Below are positions 35,719-45,461 of a stretch of DNA of 64,000 nucleotides, piece after piece; position 1 is the stretch's first letter, and every line of letters starts with the position of its first letter. Location: NCBI RefSeq assembly GCF_019613955.1, contig NZ_CP080443.1, positions 1,550,001 through 1,614,000 of the forward strand, written 5' to 3'. The position numbers were made by a program, and so were the translations under genes. The notes beneath the pieces were generated by a model. It was not told the DNA's origin, made no database searches, and was given only the letters and a program-made list of their open reading frames with translations. Origin of the DNA: Chryseobacterium sp. LJ668. Lineage in GTDB: Bacteria > Bacteroidota > Bacteroidia > Flavobacteriales > Weeksellaceae.

Positions 35719-36267
35719 TTATTTACTATTTGTGGGCTTAATCTCTTCGTTTTTAGAAATATATCCGTCATAAGTAATAGGCTGTCTGTCGTTACTCCTT
35801 ATCGAGGTAAATGCTTTACCGTTTTTATACACTTCAATATTGATATCTGAAACATTATTCACGTCGTTGGGTTTAATTTTAAAAATCCAATTTCCTTTTT
35901 TACTCTGAGATTTTGTAACTGTATAATCTTTTGAGGTAAATCTATAGCTGTTATCAGAACGCCCATAGGTGGAATTAAAAGCGCGTCCAAAATAAGGTAA
36001 TACAACTTCCATTTTTTCCTTTTTTAATTCGATCGAATAACTTCCTGCATCCAACTGAAGAATTCTTGTCGACGGATTGTTGGGCATAGAACCAAGAGCA
36101 TTGATCACATCATAATTCATCGGATTGGCCCTTTCTGCATGAAAGGTAAACTCCTCTGAACTCACTAGTGAGTTGACGATCTGAGAATCTGCTGTATTTT
36201 GTGCAGAGCAGCTTTGAAGCGATAATATTAATGTGAAGATTGATAATATGGTAAGATACTTTTTCAT
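35719..36267 (-). CDS. DUF4251 lipoprotein
   Basis: 182 residues from the ATG at 36267, which gives a lipoprotein signal (MKKYLTILSIFTLILSLQSC). The mature part contains FTFHAERANPMNYDVINALG, LDAGSYSIELKKEKMEVVLPYFGRA without gaps, and a final ITYDGYISKNEE: the DUF4251 pattern, a beta-rich Bacteroidetes family of unknown role located at the cell envelope. It converges on meaB with only 2 bp between stops and is divergent from the M48 protease gene. Confidence 0.82.
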   Translation of the reverse strand: MKKYLTILSIFTLILSLQSCSAQNTADSQIVNSLVSSEEFTFHAERANPMNYDVINALGSMPNNPSTRILQLDAGSYSIELKKEKMEVVLPYFGRAFNSTYGRSDNSYRFTSKDYTVTKSQSKKGNWIFKIKPNDVNNVSDINIEVYKNGKAFTSIRSNDRQPITYDGYISKNEEIKPTNSK

Positions 36268-36371
36268 AATTGTTATATTGTTTGAATAAGATAGCAAAAT
36301 GTATGCAAATCTAATATTTAAATTTATTTTGGAATAGATATTGTAAGGTTGAAACTATAATACGCAATACA

Positions 36372-37175
36372 ATGAAAATTACACATCTTTTAGGAATAGG
36401 AGCAACAGCATTAGCAGTTGCAGCATGTACGACAAATCCTATAACGGGGCGATCTTCTTTACAGATTGCGAATAATTCTGAAATTGAAGCCATGGCTTTA
36501 CAGCAATACAGACAAACTCTGACTGAATCTAAAGTTGTTACAGGATCACAGGCCCAGAGTGTGAAAAATGTTGGAAACAGAATTAAGAATGCTGCCGAAA
36601 AATATTACGCAAGTATAGGGCGAAGTGCCGATTTGGCAAACTATAAATGGGAATTTAACCTTTTGCAGGATAAGCAAATTAACGCCTGGTGTATGCCTGG
36701 TGGAAAAGTTGCCGTATATTCAGGTATTTTACCTATTACCAAAGACGATACAGGATTAGCCGTGGTGATGGGTCATGAAGTTTCTCATGCTCTGGCTGGG
36801 CATGGTAACGAAAGAATTTCTCAGGCAATGGTGGCACAAGGGTTGGGTACAGCATCTGGCTTGGCGATAAAAAATCAAAAAGCTGCAGCGATTTTCCAGA
36901 CTGTATATCCTATTGGCTCGCAGGTAGCATTGTTGAAATATGGCAGAAATCAAGAATCTGAGGCCGACAAAATGGGCTTATATCTAATGTCAATGGCGGG
37001 TTATGACCCAAGACAGGCTATACCTTTCTGGAATAGAATGGAAGCATCATCGTCAGGAGCAAGACAGCCGGAGTTTTTATCTACCCACCCAAGTCCGGGA
37101 ACTAGAGTACAAGGAATTCAGAATGATTTGCCACAGGCTTTGGCATATTATAAAGCTGCCGGAGGAAAAATTTAA
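36372..37175 (+). CDS. M48 family metalloprotease lipoprotein
   Basis: 267 residues. Signal with lipobox (MKITHLLGIGATALAVAAC). The zinc site HEVSH is at 135-139 within VVMGHEVSHALAGHG; the third ligand is the Glu of NQESEADKMG near 196. The layout (N-terminal TNPITGRSSLQI, PGGKVAVYSGIL before the site, STHPSPGTR near the C-terminus) matches the LoiP/BepA-type M48C proteases of the envelope, without a TPR tail. It probably helps degrade misfolded outer-membrane proteins. A two-helix membrane protein gene follows 38 bp later. Confidence 0.92.
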   Translation: MKITHLLGIGATALAVAACTTNPITGRSSLQIANNSEIEAMALQQYRQTLTESKVVTGSQAQSVKNVGNRIKNAAEKYYASIGRSADLANYKWEFNLLQDKQINAWCMPGGKVAVYSGILPITKDDTGLAVVMGHEVSHALAGHGNERISQAMVAQGLGTASGLAIKNQKAAAIFQTVYPIGSQVALLKYGRNQESEADKMGLYLMSMAGYDPRQAIPFWNRMEASSSGARQPEFLSTHPSPGTRVQGIQNDLPQALAYYKAAGGKI

Positions 37176-37213
37176 TTGAAATAGTTTAAGACTCATCACC
37201 AAAATACAATCTT

Positions 37214-37525
37214 ATGAAAGGCATTTCAATAACAGGACTTATACTTTTAGCAGTATCAGCCTTGCTCTTTTATCTGACAACGGATTTTACTGTTAATAGA
37301 ATTGAAATTTCTCACGTAATGGGAGTAATGGCAGGAATCGGAATTGGTCTTATCATTGGTGGAATGATTGGTTATGTAAGCAAAGGCTCGGCGATTAAAG
37401 CTGAACAGCAGAGAAAAGAATTTAAGCAACTTCAGAAAGATAAAGAAGAACTAGAAAAACAAGCGGCAATTATTGCACAACGCGAAGCAGAGCTTGAATA
37501 TCAAAATAAAAATCCTCAAATTTAA
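37214..37525 (+). CDS. Small two-helix membrane protein with coiled-coil tail
   Basis: 103 residues. Two membrane helices (ISITGLILLAVSALLFYL; VMGVMAGIGIGLIIGGMIGY) are followed by a charged coiled coil (EQQRKEFKQLQKDKEELEKQ). Glycine zippers in helix 2 could support oligomerisation. The stop codon lies in a terminator hairpin. It probably shares a transcript with the M48 protease. No family function is known. Confidence 0.72.
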   Translation: MKGISITGLILLAVSALLFYLTTDFTVNRIEISHVMGVMAGIGIGLIIGGMIGYVSKGSAIKAEQQRKEFKQLQKDKEELEKQAAIIAQREAELEYQNKNPQI

Positions 37526-37538
37526 TTTGAGGATTTTT
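37508..37538. terminator. Bidirectional terminator
   Basis: AAAAATCCTCAAAT / ATTTGAGGATTTTT, 14-bp arms with a 3-nt loop, overlapping the 3' end of the small membrane protein gene and facing the convergent porin-like gene. Confidence 0.88.
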
Positions 37539-37562
37539 ATTTGTATTTATGTAAGATTAGAA

Positions 37563-38201
37563 TTAAAACTTATATCCTACACCAAGCATAAAAAGACTTG
37601 ATCTGTTGTCGTAGTCAATCTCCTGACTCGATCCTGCAATATTATTGATGAATTTTCTCTGATCTTTTGAAAATGCACCTTCATATTTTGCAGAAAGAAT
37701 TACTTTTTTAATTTCACTTTGGAAACCCAGCTGATAACCAACCGTAAACTCTTTAGCATCTACCTTTTGTACAAAATCTCCGAAGTTATCGCCTTTTGCC
37801 AGATTAAAGCTTCCTACGGGACCAGCATAAGCACTTAGCAAATCTCCTAAAACATTCACACCCACCAACACAGGAATATCTATTCTGCTGCTTTTTGCTT
37901 TGATGGTAGTCTGAGCTGAATTTACGTCATTCGCTACTGTAAACTCATTGCTGAAATTGGTGTAGTAAATCTCAGGCATAACATATAATGCTGTTGGTAA
38001 ATCGATTTTTAAAGATAAACCTGCATTAAAGCCGGTAATATTTTTTCCTTCCTGTTCTACAGCATTGGTAGCAGCAGTTTTAAGATTTTTCCATGATGCT
38101 GAGCTTGTCGGGATCAGAACATTTGCCTTTGCTGCCAAAGAAATCTGCGCTGATGCAAAAACTGAAAAGCTTACTAATGCGATACTAATTATCTTGTTCA
38201 T
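37563..38201 (-). CDS. Outer membrane beta-barrel protein (PorT-like family)
   Basis: 212 residues from the ATG at 38201 (MNKIISIALVSFSVFASAQ signal peptide). The body alternates amphipathic strands and ends in Phe (MLGVGYKF), as outer membrane barrels do; the family resembles the PorT/OMP_b-brl_2 group. It overlaps the end of the MlaF-like gene by 17 nt, so it belongs to the mlaE-mlaF transcript. It may be the outer-membrane part of a lipid transport path, which is an inference from gene order. Confidence 0.78.
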   Translation of the reverse strand: MNKIISIALVSFSVFASAQISLAAKANVLIPTSSASWKNLKTAATNAVEQEGKNITGFNAGLSLKIDLPTALYVMPEIYYTNFSNEFTVANDVNSAQTTIKAKSSRIDIPVLVGVNVLGDLLSAYAGPVGSFNLAKGDNFGDFVQKVDAKEFTVGYQLGFQSEIKKVILSAKYEGAFSKDQRKFINNIAGSSQEIDYDNRSSLFMLGVGYKF

Positions 38202-39003
38202 TGTCGTCAATTTTAGTGATTGTATTATCTAATGAAGTCTTATTGTTGTCAAGTAAATACTCTCTTAATTCTTTAAATAATTCGGATGAATAAACGAAAT
38301 CAATCAGATTTTTATTTCCTGCAGTGATCAGAATATCTTTATTACCCTCCCATTCTTTAATCCCTAATCTTAAATAAACAATTTTCTCGCCAATTGTCAT
38401 TACCGAGTTCATATCGTGAGTGTTGATAATGGTGGTAGTATTGTATTCTTTAGTGATTTCAAGTAGCAAATCATCAATTACATTTGATGTATACGGGTCT
38501 AGGCCTGAATTGGGCTCATCACAAAACAGGTATTTTGGGTGGTTTACAATTGCTCTCGCAATGGCAACACGTTTCTGCATACCTCCTGAAATTTCAGACG
38601 GAAATTTTCTGTTGGCTTTATCTAAATGTACTCTTCCGATTACTTCAAAAACTCTTCTTTTCTTTTCTCTAAAGGTCAGGTTAGTAAACATATCCAGAGG
38701 AAACATGATGTTTTCTTCCACGGTTAATGAGTCAAACAATGCACTTCCCTGAAATAACGTTCCGATTTCTGATCTCAGCTGCTGCTTTTCTTCACGATTC
38801 ATCACATTGATATCCCTCCCGTCAAATAAGATTTCTCCGGATGAAGGCTGATAAACATTCAATAAACTTTTAAGGAAAACTGTTTTTCCGGAACCACTTT
38901 GCCCAATAATAAGGTTGGTTTTTCCTTTTTCAAATGTAGTCGAGATTCCTTTAAGCACTTCGACATCACCAAAACTCTTTTTAAGATCTTTTACCTCAAT
39001 CAT
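38185..39003 (-). CDS. MlaF-like phospholipid ABC transporter ATPase
   Basis: 272 residues from the ATG at 39003 (MIEVKDLKKSFGDVEVLKGI). Walker A IIGQSGSGKTVFLKS (about 32-46), ABC signature SGGMQKRVAIARAI, Walker B YLFCDEPNSGLDP, and switch INTHDMNSV are present. It resembles MlaF ATPases, which pair with MlaE permeases and MCE proteins to move lipids between membranes. Its start overlaps the permease stop by one base (TGATG), so translation is coupled. A C-terminal polar tail of ~25 residues extends past the ABC fold. Confidence 0.9.
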   Translation of the reverse strand: MIEVKDLKKSFGDVEVLKGISTTFEKGKTNLIIGQSGSGKTVFLKSLLNVYQPSSGEILFDGRDINVMNREEKQQLRSEIGTLFQGSALFDSLTVEENIMFPLDMFTNLTFREKKRRVFEVIGRVHLDKANRKFPSEISGGMQKRVAIARAIVNHPKYLFCDEPNSGLDPYTSNVIDDLLLEITKEYNTTTIINTHDMNSVMTIGEKIVYLRLGIKEWEGNKDILITAGNKNLIDFVYSSELFKELREYLLDNNKTSLDNTITKIDDNEQDN

Positions 39004-39755
39004 CAGCTTAATATTAATTGTGTTAAAATTAATTCGGAAATAATGATAAAAACCATTGTCCAAACCACGGCCTGTGTACTTGCTCTACCTACTTCGAGTG
39101 AACCACCTTTTACGAAATATCCGAAATAAGATGGCACTGTAGCAATAACGAATGCAAATACAGTTGTTTTTGTAAAAGCATAAATGACAAACAGATTGGG
39201 CATATACATCTGTATACCGGAAACATAATCTGCTGTCGTCCAATTACCCGTAAGAATACCTGCTAAATAACCACCGGCAATACCAAAAACAATACTGATT
39301 GCAATCAGTAGGGGGTTAAAAATCATACAGGCTAAAATTTTCGGAAGGATCAAAAAGTTCGGTGAATTTACTCCCATAATATCCAAAGCGTCAATCTGCT
39401 CAGAAACACGCATGGTACCAATAGTTGAAGCGATGTATGAACCTACTTTTCCTGCTAAAATTAAACTGATAATGGTTGGTGCGAACTCAAGTACCAAAAC
39501 TGCTTTTGTGGCATATCCTACAAATGAAGGCGGAATCGGGAATGATGATGCATCAAAATTGTTAAACATCTGGATGGCAACAACTGCTCCTACGAATATT
39601 GACGTGAAAATCACCAACCCAAATGAGTTGACTCCCAAATCATTAATCTCTCTCATAAAAAGCTTCCAAAAAACCCTCATTTTTTGAGGTTTCTGAAGAG
39701 ATTTACCAATGAGGATCATATATTCTCCGATGGCTGTAAAAAACTTTTTTAACAT
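39003..39755 (-). CDS. MlaE-like phospholipid ABC transporter permease
   Basis: 250 residues, five to six membrane helices. The MlaE hallmark region EFAPTIISLILAGKVGSYIA and STIGTMRVSEQIDALDIMGV (about 105-155) is clear. It forms the permease with the adjacent ATPase. The MCE partner is not in the operon but may be the MlaD-like protein at 54605-55555. The next upstream gene on this strand is the sugar-phosphate transferase, 28 bp away. Confidence 0.9.
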   Translation of the reverse strand: MLKKFFTAIGEYMILIGKSLQKPQKMRVFWKLFMREINDLGVNSFGLVIFTSIFVGAVVAIQMFNNFDASSFPIPPSFVGYATKAVLVLEFAPTIISLILAGKVGSYIASTIGTMRVSEQIDALDIMGVNSPNFLILPKILACMIFNPLLIAISIVFGIAGGYLAGILTGNWTTADYVSGIQMYMPNLFVIYAFTKTTVFAFVIATVPSYFGYFVKGGSLEVGRASTQAVVWTMVFIIISELILTQLILS

Positions 39756-39783
39756 TCTGCTAAATTAGACTATTTTTTATTAT

Positions 39784-41154
39784 TTATCTGGCGTTTTTGT
39801 CTCCTCTAATTACCAATATAATGGTTTTCAAAATGATAACCAAATCCAGCACAAAGCTCCAGTTTCTGACGTAAAACGCATCTGCGAGTATCCGTTTATT
39901 CATTTCTACCTCCACATTTCCCGAATCTCCACGTAAACCACTTACCTGTGCTAAACCCGTAATCCCGGGGTTGGCTAAACTTCTTAGAGTGTACCTTCCA
40001 ATTTTCGGTTTGTAATAATTGTCAACCGCCAACATATGGGGTCTTGGCCCTACAACAGACATTTCACCTTTCAAAACATTGATAAACTGAGGCATCTCGT
40101 CAAGACTTGTTCTTCTCAAAAACTTTCCAAGTTTGGTAATTCTTGAATCATTATTGCCCGTCGTTTTTGTGGCCGACTCATCATTCACAATCATTGTTCT
40201 AAATTTAATACAATTGAAAACCTCTTCATGAAAGCCATATCTTTTCTGAACAAAAAAAACAGGACCCTTGGAGTCTTTTTTAATTAAAAAAGCAATGATA
40301 GGAAACAGCCATGAACAAATCAAAACTAAGACCAATATTGAAAATACAATGTCAAAAGTTCTCTTCAGCAGAAATGTAGAATAAAAATCCAAAGGATATT
40401 TGGCCTGATTAAGAACAGGCTGTGTCTCAATATATTCTAAGTCAAAAAACAGATAATCGTTTTGCGAAATATTGGGAATAAGAGATATATGTACTTTGTT
40501 AGCTTCTGCCAACCTGAAAATTTCATCTCTTGTATCGTCTGAAAAAGTATTTGTTGTGGGAAGGAATAATGTATGTATGCCGTTTGACTTCCAAAATTTT
40601 ATAAGGCTGTCAGAATCGATTTCCGAAGAATTATAATTAAAAATTTTATAACCGTAATCTTTTCTCTCTTTGATGATTTTTTTGAGAACTTCCATTGTAC
40701 CGTCGTCGTAGAGGAACATTACATTTCTATGATTGATTCCCAATGAGCGAAGATATTTTATTCCAAAATAAACCAATGATTTTGTTAAGACGATGAAAAA
40801 GAAGAAATAGAGTGAGAGCCATGTAAGTTCTGAACTGAAAAACTGATTGTTGCTGACTTTTCTGATGAGCACCAGACCAATCATAAATATCAAAAAATGG
40901 ATGATTAATCGTTCTATAAAAACAATATAGGTGAGATTTCTGCCAATATTGTAAATTTTTGTTCTTCCGCTTAAAAGTATCCAGAAAGAAACCAGGAGCA
41001 AAAGGGAAAATAAGTTTTGCGACCACAGATCTTGGTCATGAATCAGATCTTGATTTCTGCTTAAAAAGAAGAATATAAATACGCATGCAATCACCAAAAG
41101 GTCAAGCAATATGATAATCGATTTTAAATATCTGGAGTATCTGATTCTTTGCAT
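39784..41154 (-). CDS. Exopolysaccharide polyprenyl glycosylphosphotransferase (WcaJ type)
   Basis: 456 residues. Four N-terminal membrane helices (about 10-125), a Rossmann-like middle domain, then a catalytic domain after KRTFDIVFSILVLVL (near 270). This domain carries VQKRYGFHEEVFNCIKFRTM, DEMPQFINVLKGEMSVVGPR and the RSLANPGITGLAQVSG segment of PF02397. Such enzymes transfer a sugar-1-phosphate to undecaprenyl phosphate to start capsule or exopolysaccharide units. No polymer gene cluster adjoins it, although glycan genes are found at 59.5-63.9 kb. Confidence 0.9.
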   Translation of the reverse strand: MQRIRYSRYLKSIIILLDLLVIACVFIFFFLSRNQDLIHDQDLWSQNLFSLLLLVSFWILLSGRTKIYNIGRNLTYIVFIERLIIHFLIFMIGLVLIRKVSNNQFFSSELTWLSLYFFFFIVLTKSLVYFGIKYLRSLGINHRNVMFLYDDGTMEVLKKIIKERKDYGYKIFNYNSSEIDSDSLIKFWKSNGIHTLFLPTTNTFSDDTRDEIFRLAEANKVHISLIPNISQNDYLFFDLEYIETQPVLNQAKYPLDFYSTFLLKRTFDIVFSILVLVLICSWLFPIIAFLIKKDSKGPVFFVQKRYGFHEEVFNCIKFRTMIVNDESATKTTGNNDSRITKLGKFLRRTSLDEMPQFINVLKGEMSVVGPRPHMLAVDNYYKPKIGRYTLRSLANPGITGLAQVSGLRGDSGNVEVEMNKRILADAFYVRNWSFVLDLVIILKTIILVIRGDKNAR

Positions 41155-41193
41155 CTACTTTTTTTAGGATACAGAGGCTAATCTAAGAAAATT

Positions 41194-41829
41194 TTATGGA
41201 ATATTAAGATATTTATGGGTCTGAACTGATGCCTGCCAGCGCGGGTTAGCAAGAATAAAGTCTGTGATTTTCGGATATATTTCTTCACGCTTGCTCCATT
41301 CACTCTGAAGATAGAGCCTGCAGCTTTCTGAGACTTTTGCAGCCTGCTCCTGAGCAAATTTTAAATCATTATTGTTAAAAATAATCATTTTCAGTTCGTG
41401 TGCTTTAGCATAGATTTCTTCTTTTGGAAGTCCTGTTTTCTTAGGAGAAAGTGTGATCCAATCCAACTGTCCGCTCATGGGATATGCTCCGGAAGTCTCA
41501 ATATGTACAGTACATCCTAATTCTTTTAGTTTTGAAGTTAAAATATCTAAATTCCACATCAATGGTTCACCTCCCGTCAAAACAACGATTTTACAATGTC
41601 TTGCGGCGGTTTCTGCAATTTCTTCAGCATTAATAAGGGGATGTAATGCAGGATCCCAGCTTTCTTTCACATCACACCAATGGCAGCCGACATCACAACC
41701 TCCCAATCTGATAAAATACGCTGCTTTTCCGGTATGAGCACCTTCGCCCTGAATGGTGTAAAAATGCTCCATCACCGGGAGCATTTTACCTTCTTTTAAT
41801 AATATATCTTCTACTAAATCCATTTCCAA
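41194..41829 (-). CDS. queE: 7-carboxy-7-deazaguanine synthase
   Basis: 211 residues. The radical SAM cluster motif is in LGGCDVGCHWCDVKESW (CxxxCxxC, about 48-64); TGGEPLMW near 98 binds SAM, and ETSGAYP near 122 follows. The N-terminal YTIQGEGAHTGKAAYFIR is the substrate-binding signature. QueE converts CPH4 to CDG in queuosine synthesis. The start could instead be the ATG two codons later (41823). It directly abuts folD (stop at 41830), suggesting a folate/deazapurine-related operon. Confidence 0.93.
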   Translation of the reverse strand: MEMDLVEDILLKEGKMLPVMEHFYTIQGEGAHTGKAAYFIRLGGCDVGCHWCDVKESWDPALHPLINAEEIAETAARHCKIVVLTGGEPLMWNLDILTSKLKELGCTVHIETSGAYPMSGQLDWITLSPKKTGLPKEEIYAKAHELKMIIFNNNDLKFAQEQAAKVSESCRLYLQSEWSKREEIYPKITDFILANPRWQASVQTHKYLNIP

Positions 41830-42714
41830 TTAGTCGTTATAGACTGAAGTTTTGTAGGCAATGATGGTATTCTTCATCAACATTGCTCTTGTCATAGGAC
41901 CCACTCCTCCAGGTACCGGCGTTATCCAGCTTGCTTTTGCTGCGCAGCTGTCAAAATCTACGTCACCAGCCAGATAGTATCCTTTAGGAGAATCGTCGTC
42001 TACTCTTGTAATACCTACATCCACAATTACTGCTCCGTCTTTGATCATTTCACCTTTTAAGAAGTGAGGATCGCCTAAAGCGGTAATTACAATGTCTGCT
42101 TTCTTTGTGTATTCTTCGATATCTTTGGTGTAAGAGTGTGTAAGAGTAACCGTTGAGTTTCCCGGGAAATCTTTTCTTCCCATTAAAATACTCATGGGTC
42201 TTCCGACAATTTTACTTCTTCCTATGATGACACAGTCTTTACCTTTTGTCTCAATATTATATCTTTCAAGTAAAGTTAAAATTCCAAACGGAGTGGCTGG
42301 TAAAAACGTGTCCATTTCCAAAGCCATTTTCCCAAAATTTTCCGGGTGAAAACCATCAACATCTTTTCTGGGATCGATCGCCAAAATAATTTTTTCCTGA
42401 TCAATCTGTTCTGGTAAAGGCAGCTGTACGATAAAGCCGTCTACAGATTTATCTTTATTAAGCTCCTCAATTTTCTCAAGCAATTCAGATTCTGAAACCG
42501 TACTTGGAAATTTAACCAAGCTCGACTGAAATCCTACTTCCTCACAGTCTTTTACTTTAGCATTTACATAAGCCTTACTGGCCCCATTATTTCCTACAAG
42601 GATTGCAACCAAATGGGGTGCTCTTCTCTTGTTTTCAAGGATTCTTTCTACTTCAACCTTGATTTCTGCTTTTATTTCTTTGGAAACTTTTAGTCCGTCA
42701 AGAATTTCTGCCAT
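41830..42714 (-). CDS. folD: Bifunctional FolD
   Basis: 294 residues. Signatures: YVNAKVKDCEEVGF with the catalytic Lys near 54, GFIVQLPLPEQID near 94, and PGGVGPMTRAMLMKNT near the C-terminus. NADP binding is at IIGRSKIVGRPMSILM. It is methylenetetrahydrofolate dehydrogenase/cyclohydrolase. It lies between queE (adjacent stop/start) and a methyltransferase gene 17 bp upstream. Confidence 0.95.
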   Translation of the reverse strand: MAEILDGLKVSKEIKAEIKVEVERILENKRRAPHLVAILVGNNGASKAYVNAKVKDCEEVGFQSSLVKFPSTVSESELLEKIEELNKDKSVDGFIVQLPLPEQIDQEKIILAIDPRKDVDGFHPENFGKMALEMDTFLPATPFGILTLLERYNIETKGKDCVIIGRSKIVGRPMSILMGRKDFPGNSTVTLTHSYTKDIEEYTKKADIVITALGDPHFLKGEMIKDGAVIVDVGITRVDDDSPKGYYLAGDVDFDSCAAKASWITPVPGGVGPMTRAMLMKNTIIAYKTSVYND

Positions 42715-42731
42715 TTTACTTTTATTAGATA

Positions 42732-43568
42732 TTATTTACTTTTTTTCTGTAATATAATGATATCCTGAAAATCTCTGTCAGGATGTTTTCTGGAAAAATC
42801 ACTCCAAAAGCCTTTTATTTCATCTACTTTCTCCAGTCCGCTTGCATGTATCATTTCCAAAAGTTTTTCATTTTCAATGGCAATGTTTGCTTCTTCAAGA
42901 TTTTCATCCAAAAGACGGTATCCTTCCCGTAAAAAAGGGAATTTAAAGCCGGGAAAATTTTCTAAATTATCACTTTTATCGTAGGTGAAAAATGTGGCGC
43001 AACACCATCCGTCGTCTTTAAGAACTCTGTGGATTTCGTTTAAATAATTCTGAATATCTTCAATTTTCATGTGTGTAAAAACAGAAAAAAGAAATGCTTT
43101 GTAAAAACTATCATCATTATAGGGGAATTTAAAATTTCCCGATTTTGTCTGGTACGAGTTATATAAAGAATTATTGAGAGGAATATATTTAAAATTAAAA
43201 TTCGGAAATCTTTTATGTATGTTTTTGTTGCACCATTCAACACCTTTTTTTACTACGTCAAAACCTTCATATTTTCCGTGGTGGTTTAAAAACTTAGTGA
43301 GAGGTACTGCTGTTCTGCCGATTCCGCTTCCAATATCTAAAACACTGTCGCCTGGCTGTAGATGGATATATTTTTTAAGCAAATGCAACTGGTTTTCTCC
43401 TTGTTTTTTAAAATCTCCGGAACCAATAAAAATATCTCCTTTGGGTGGAGTCAGCTTATCCCTATTTCCAATAATCTTCTCAAAAATATCTACAGGAAAA
43501 TAATACATTTTCCTGGCATAAAACCTAAATTCCGGAGAAAGCTTATAATAAAGATTTCGTTTAATCAT
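42732..43568 (-). CDS. Class I SAM-dependent methyltransferase
   Basis: 278 residues. Motif I is VLDIGSGIGRTAVPLTKFLN (near 76-95), with the acidic loop YEGFDVVKKGVEW and motif post-I HRVLKDDGWCCATFF. The substrate is unknown. The N-terminal region (PPKGDIFIGSGDF) and the C-terminal HPDRDFQDIIILQKK are seen in bacterial small-molecule methyltransferases. It is 5 bp from pgi and 17 bp from folD, so it is part of a minus-strand operon. One-carbon neighbours do not identify the substrate. Confidence 0.85.
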   Translation of the reverse strand: MIKRNLYYKLSPEFRFYARKMYYFPVDIFEKIIGNRDKLTPPKGDIFIGSGDFKKQGENQLHLLKKYIHLQPGDSVLDIGSGIGRTAVPLTKFLNHHGKYEGFDVVKKGVEWCNKNIHKRFPNFNFKYIPLNNSLYNSYQTKSGNFKFPYNDDSFYKAFLFSVFTHMKIEDIQNYLNEIHRVLKDDGWCCATFFTYDKSDNLENFPGFKFPFLREGYRLLDENLEEANIAIENEKLLEMIHASGLEKVDEIKGFWSDFSRKHPDRDFQDIIILQKKSK

Positions 43569-43573
43569 TTTAA

Positions 43574-45214
43574 TTATTTGAAATTTTTATAATAATTAAT
43601 CAATCCATTGGTAGAACTGTCATGAGTACTGATGGTCTCAGTATTTTCTAATTCCGGTAAGATCTTATTGGCTAAGACCTTTCCTAATTCAACACCGAAT
43701 TGGTCAAAGCTGAAAATATTCCAGATTATACCCTGTACAAAAATTTTGTGCTCATACAAAGCTATGAGCTGACCTAGTGAAAATGGAGTTAATTCATTGA
43801 ACATAATTGAATTAGTAGGTGTATTTCCGTGGAAGACTTTATAATTTATCAAGAAATCAATTTCGTCATCAGATTTTCCTGCAGCTTTTAATTCTGCCTC
43901 CACTTCTTCTTCCGTTTTTCCGAAGGCCAATGCTTCAGTCTGAGCGAAAAAGTTAGCTAAAAGCTTATCCTGATGATCAGAAAGCTTGTTAGGACTTTTC
44001 GCGTACGCAATAAAATCAGCAGGAATCAGTTCTGTACCCTGATGAATCAGCTGATAGAAAGCGTGTTGTCCGTTGGTTCCAGGTTCACCCCAGATGATAG
44101 GTCCGGTTTCATATTCGACAAACTCGCCGTTTCGGTCTACACATTTACCGTTACTTTCCATATCACCTTGCTGAAGATATGCTGCAAACCGGTCTAAATA
44201 TTGAGAATAAGGTAAAATGGCATATGTTGTTGCCGCATAAAAATTACGGTACCAGATTCCTAACAATCCCATTAAAACAGGAACGTTTTCTGAGAAATCT
44301 GTATTTTTAAAATGCTGGTCTGTATTTTCAGCACCTTTCAATAGTTGTTCGAAATTTTCATACCCAACAGAAAGCACAATGCTTAAGCCAATTGCGCTCC
44401 AGAGAGAATATCTTCCGCCAACCCAATCCCAGAATTCGAAGATATTTTCTTCTGCAATTCCAAACTCTTTAACTTCTTTTATATTAGTAGATAAGGCTAC
44501 GAAATGCTTTGCTACGTCTTCCTGTTTCCCGGCTTGTAAGAACCAGTCTTTGGCAGAGCGGGCATTGGTCATCGTTTCCTGTGTCGTAAACGTTTTGGAT
44601 GCAATGATGAATAAAGTGGTTTCAGGATTTAAGTTCTTTAAAACTTCAGCAATATGATTACCGTCTACATTGGATACAAAATGAACATCTAGTCTTGTTT
44701 TGAAATGTTTCAGAGCCGAAACTACCATTACGGGTCCCAAATCTGAACCTCCGATTCCGATATTTACAACATCAGTAATTTGTTTCCCGCTAAACCCTTT
44801 GTGATCTCCTGAAATAATGCTTTCAGAAAAAGATTTCATATGATCAAGCACCCTTTTTATCTGAGGTTTAATATTTTCGCCGTCAACCAAAATTTCGTTA
44901 TCGGAAAAATCCCTTAAAGCGGTATGTAAAACTGCTCTTCCTTCTGTTTCATTGATCTTATCTCCCGAAAACATTTTAGAAATAGCATCTTTCAGCTGAC
45001 ATTCTTCTGCTAAATTCAGTAAAAGCTGTTTTGTTTTTAAGTCAATCAGATTTTTAGAATAATCAAACAGATAGTTTTCTTTTTTAACTGAAAACTCTTC
45101 AAAACGGTTTGTGTTGTATTGAAAAAGGCTTCTCAATTCAAAATCAGTGTTTTCAAAGTGCTCGTCAAGTGCTTTCCAGCTATCGGTTTGTGTAGGATTT
45201 GTTTTTGATAACAT
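43574..45214 (-). CDS. pgi: Glucose-6-phosphate isomerase
   Basis: 546 residues, standard. PGI signatures: [14 protein letters not shown] (near 150), [17 protein letters not shown] (near 205), [17 protein letters not shown] (near 262), and the C-terminal QWGVELGK-like [13 protein letters not shown]. It interconverts glucose-6-P and fructose-6-P. It has a -7 box (TAAATTTG, minus strand, 45291-45298) about 76 nt upstream and heads the pgi-methyltransferase-folD-queE operon. Confidence 0.96.
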   Translation of the reverse strand: MLSKTNPTQTDSWKALDEHFENTDFELRSLFQYNTNRFEEFSVKKENYLFDYSKNLIDLKTKQLLLNLAEECQLKDAISKMFSGDKINETEGRAVLHTALRDFSDNEILVDGENIKPQIKRVLDHMKSFSESIISGDHKGFSGKQITDVVNIGIGGSDLGPVMVVSALKHFKTRLDVHFVSNVDGNHIAEVLKNLNPETTLFIIASKTFTTQETMTNARSAKDWFLQAGKQEDVAKHFVALSTNIKEVKEFGIAEENIFEFWDWVGGRYSLWSAIGLSIVLSVGYENFEQLLKGAENTDQHFKNTDFSENVPVLMGLLGIWYRNFYAATTYAILPYSQYLDRFAAYLQQGDMESNGKCVDRNGEFVEYETGPIIWGEPGTNGQHAFYQLIHQGTELIPADFIAYAKSPNKLSDHQDKLLANFFAQTEALAFGKTEEEVEAELKAAGKSDDEIDFLINYKVFHGNTPTNSIMFNELTPFSLGQLIALYEHKIFVQGIIWNIFSFDQFGVELGKVLANKILPELENTETISTHDSSTNGLINYYKNFK

Positions 45215-45290
45215 ATAACAGAAGTGATTATAGGATTAAGAATTATTTTGAAACTAATTCTCTAAATCATATTTATTTAAATTCAATCAG

Positions 45291-45298
45291 CAAATTTA
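45291..45298 (-). promoter_or_regulatory. pgi operon promoter -7 element (TAAATTTG)
   Basis: Consensus TAnnTTTG on the minus strand, upstream of pgi. Confidence 0.6.
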
Positions 45299-45394
45299 CG
45301 GATTTTTCGTACAATGAGGTGAAATTGATGGTTAAAAATCCATCTGCAATTAAAAGAATCGCGGAATTCTTTCAATTTAAATAAATTAAAAGAA

Positions 45395-45417
45395 AACCTC
45401 TACAAGGTGCAGAGGTT
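45395..45417. terminator. Hairpin downstream of DUF4349 gene
   Basis: AACCTCT / AGAGGTT arms with a 9-nt loop. On the minus strand it is followed by T-rich sequence, fitting termination after the DUF4349 gene. Confidence 0.55.
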
Positions 45418-45461
45418 CAATAATTATATATATGAATAACCAAAAGGTTAGGATGCCGGAT

